Source: Linyphia triangularis
Taxonomy: Eukaryota > Arthropoda > Arachnida > Araneae > Linyphiidae
Direction: 5' to 3'
Assembly: GCA_963978545.1 (NCBI GenBank)
Contig: OZ021723.1
Location: 101,216,002 to 101,280,001 of the forward strand
DNA length: 64,000 nt
Within the stretch, counting starts at the first letter, position 1. Each line of letters opens with the position of its first letter. The translations under genes were made by a program, and so were the position numbers. The notes beneath the pieces were generated by a model. That model saw nothing but the letters and a program-made list of their open reading frames with translations, had not been told where the DNA came from and made no database searches. Positions 61,936-64,000 of the stretch are shown piece by piece.

Positions 61936-64000
61936 GGTGCAAAAAGATCGTAAAATTTCGAAAATTGCAAAGTTTGAAATTTCCTATACAATTAACATGG
62001 GGAAAATTGAAAATGAAAAATATTTAAACTGCACAGATTTGGACCAACCTTTGACCATCTTCACATTTTTTTTATGCTATAAATTTGGAAATGGAGATTC
62101 TAATATATAAAAGCTTCAATTTCGCCAAAGGAAAAAAAATTGAGATTTTTACTTTTTGAAAAATAATTCATTGAATATCGTCCCCCATGTACTTTCAATA
62201 CGTGAAATTTGCATTTCTTGACATTGAGCAGTAAAATGTAGTTATAATGACGATTCGATTGTGGAAATTGATTGGGGTGATGATTTTTATGACACAATGT
62301 GCAAAAAGATTGTGAAAATTGAAAAATTTGAAATTTCCCATACAATTAACATGGGAAAATTAAAGATGAAAAACTTTTAAACTGAACAGATTTGGACCAA
62401 ACTTTGACCACCTTCGCATTTTTTTTATGTTAAAAAATTGGAAATGTAGATTCTCCAATATAAAAGCTTCAATTTCGCCAAAGGAAAAAAAATTGAGATT
62501 TTTACTTTTTGAAAAATAATTCATTGAATATCGTCCCCCATGTACTTTCAATACGTGAAATTTGCATTTCTTGACATTGAGCAGTAAAATGTAGTTATAA
62601 TGACGATTCGATTGTGGAAATTTACTGGGGTGATGATTTTTATGACACAAGGTGCCAAAAGATCGTAAAATTTCGAAAATTGCAAAGTTTGAAATTTCCT
62701 ATACATTTAACATGGGAAATTTGAAAATGAAAAATATTTAAACTGCACAGATTTGGACCAACCTTTGACCATCTTCACATTTTTTTTATGCTATAAATTT
62801 GGAAATGGAGATTCTAGTATATAAAAGCTTCAATTTCGACAAAGGAAAAAAAATTGAGATTTTTACTTTTTGAAAAATAATTCATTGAATATCGTCCCCC
62901 ATGTACTTTCAATACGTGAAATTTGCATTTCTTGACATTGAGCAGTAAAATGTAGTTATAATGACGATTTGATTGTGGAAATTGATTGGGGTGATGATTT
63001 TTATGACACAAGGTGCAAAAAGATCGTAAAATTTTGAAAATTGAAATTTCCTATACAATTAACATGGGGAAAATTGAAAATGAAAAATATTTAAACTGCA
63101 CAGATTTGGACCAACCTTTGACCATCTTCACATTTTTTTTATGCTATAAATTTGGAAATGGAGATTCTAATATAAAAAAGCTTCAATTTCGCCAAAGGAA
63201 AAAAAATTGAGATTTTTACTTTTTGAAAAATAATTCATTGAATATCGTCCCCCATGTACTTTCAATACGTGAAATTTGCATTTCTTGACATTGAGCAGTA
63301 AAATGTAGTTATAATGACGATTCGATTGTGGAAATTGATTGGGGTGATGATTTTTATGACACAATGTGCAAAAAGATTGTGAAAATTGAAAAATTTGAAA
63401 TTTCCCATACAATTAACATGGGAAAATTAAAGATGAAAAACTTTTAAACTGAACAGATTTGGACCAAACTTTGACCACCTTCGCATTTTTTTTATGTTAA
63501 AAAATTGGAAATGTAGATTCTCCAATATAAAAGCTTCAATTTCGCCAAAGGAAAAAAAATTGAGATTTTTACTTTTTGAAAAATAATTCATTGAATATCG
63601 TCCCCCATGTACTTTCAATACGTGAAATTTGCATTTCTTGACATTGAGCAGTAAAATGTAGTTATAATGACGATTCGATTGTGGAAATTTACTGGGGTGA
63701 TGATTTTTATGACACAAGGTGCCAAAAGATCGTAAAATTTCGAAAATTGCAAAGTTTGAAATTTCCTATACATTTAACATGGGAAATTTGAAAATGAAAA
63801 ATATTTAAACTGCACAGATTTGGACCAACCTTTGACCATCTTCACATTTTTTTTATGCTATAAATTTGGAAATGGAGATTCTAGTATATAAAAGCTTCAA
63901 TTTCGACAAAGGAAAAAAAATTGAGATTTTTACTTTTTGAAAAATAATTCATTGAATATCGTCCCCCATGTATTTTCAATACGTGAAATTTCCATTTCTT
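61936..64000. repeat. B-A-B2 trimers, 1067-bp repeat, running off the window
   Basis: Junctions 62297 and 62650 recur at +1067 (63364 and 63717). Shared private changes are AAGGTGCCAAAAG (about 62648 and 63715) and GATTCTAGTATATAAAAG (about 62810 and 63879), the latter followed by CGACAAAGG. The last, incomplete monomer has CATGTATTTTC and CCATTTCTT at the window edge, unlike 62298-63011. The two units have therefore begun to differ, or a new crossover lies just there. Confidence 0.84.
63012..63364. repeat. Recombinant monomer: B3 head start joined to B
   Basis: The first part of the head is B3 (AATTTTGAAAATTGAAATTTCC, lacking the 9 bp). From the CAATTAACATGGGG motif on it is B (GAAAATTGAAAATG, tail AATATAAAAAAGCTT). 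This switch inside the head was not seen elsewhere in the window. Confidence 0.78.

Larger units (their letters stand above)
1..64000. repeat. Tandem satellite DNA array, ~357-bp monomer, organised in higher-order repeats
   Basis: The whole window is head-to-tail copies of one AT-rich monomer. The motif ending GACACAA recurs 179 times, at 293, 654, 1007, 1369, 1727 and so on to 63717. Spacing is nearly always 352-354 or 360-363 bp, with outliers of 345, 349 and 357-358 bp. Almost every monomer has one HindIII site (AAGCTT), so a HindIII digest should give a ladder near 353/361 bp. All copies have the same orientation, and I saw no unique sequence between monomers. This organisation is typical of eukaryotic centromeric or pericentromeric satellites. 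That role is inferred, because no protein-binding data are available from sequence alone. G+C is about 29% in one hand-counted monomer. Confidence 0.98.

Noticed and set aside
1009..63210. Plus-strand open frames of 65-73 codons in B-type monomers
   Set aside because: They span the B head and tail, the most variable part, and shift or vanish with small indels in other types. They overlap the minus-strand frames and have no recognisable domain.
3..63717. Many minus-strand open frames of 60-117 codons with a shared peptide (CHKNHHPNQFPQSN...)
   Set aside because: They are the conserved core read in one frame. Most begin at TTG rather than ATG. Differences between copies change the amino acid freely (Y to F, C to W, H to R, M to I), frames end by simple monomer variation, and there is no codon-usage or domain signal. 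They look like chance frames in a repeat, not genes.
1..64000. CRISPR-like regular repeats
   Set aside because: The whole unit repeats with no unique spacers, the unit is about 357 bp, and no cas genes are present.
1..64000. 5S rRNA or tRNA tandem repeat, suggested by a unit near 360 bp with T8 tracts
   Set aside because: I recognise no 5S gene, tRNA fold or Pol III box A/B in the monomer. The T8 tract alone is common in AT-rich DNA.
1..64000. Monomer as an ancient dimer of about 180 bp
   Set aside because: Core and variable module share only short AT-rich words (for example CGTGAAATTTGC versus CGTAAAATTTCG). I could not align them convincingly by eye.
1..64000. Identity with known beetle satellites of similar length (TCAST about 360 bp, PIM357)
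   Set aside because: Only the length and AT richness agree. I cannot compare the sequences here, and monomers of 320-370 bp occur in many plants and animals.
1..64000. Transposon or retroelement insertions
   Set aside because: All 179 junctions are regularly spaced; no terminal repeats, target-site duplications or foreign sequence interrupt the array.
1..64000. Telomeric or microsatellite blocks
   Set aside because: No run of short telomere-type repeats was seen; only homopolymer tracts of 5-10 bp within the monomer.

Overview
The window is one uninterrupted array of tandem satellite DNA. I found no protein-coding gene, RNA gene, transposable element, CRISPR array or unique sequence in it. 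By junction counting there are 179 copies of the motif ending GACACAA, all head-to-tail in one orientation, spaced mostly 353 or 361-362 bp apart. A hand count of one monomer gives about 29% G+C. Such an array, with long higher-order repeats (HORs), points to a eukaryotic centromere or pericentromeric heterochromatin. I cannot name the species. Many variant sites differ as CpG versus TpG/CpA, which suggests a genome with past cytosine methylation.

The monomer is modular. Counting from the HindIII site, a core of about 187 bp is nearly invariant. It is followed by a variable module of about 166 or 174-175 bp, made of a 'head' (after GACACAA) and a 'tail' (up to the next HindIII site). I name the types A (353 bp), A+ (357-358 bp), B (362 bp), B2 (361 bp, CCTATACATTTAAC head) and B3 (353 bp, head lacking 9 bp). 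Recombinants that join the head of one type to the tail of another are also present.

Layout. 1-15701 is a 44-monomer HOR containing internal 720-bp dimer and 1429-bp tetramer repeats. 15702 to about 24500 is a second copy at an offset of exactly 15701 bp. 21010-24560 (10 monomers, 3551 bp) is repeated at 24561-28111. 28112-33809 resumes the second HOR copy in rearranged form. 33810-37746 is a mosaic with a 1067-bp trimer. 37747-43422 holds a 7-monomer (2491-bp) unit and two copies of a 3-monomer (1059-bp) unit. 43423-64000 is a set of overlapping duplications with offsets of 12103, 12814, 3553, 8897-8898 and 1067 bp. Shared private substitutions order several of these events.

The most notable signals are: the split between a homogenised core and a shuffled module; a crossover mapped to a 68-bp interval inside the core; dyad symmetries in most monomers; a TATA-box-like motif next to the HindIII site in most monomers; and the CpG-decay pattern. 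Nothing here is demonstrated to act as a functional system. All functional statements are inference.
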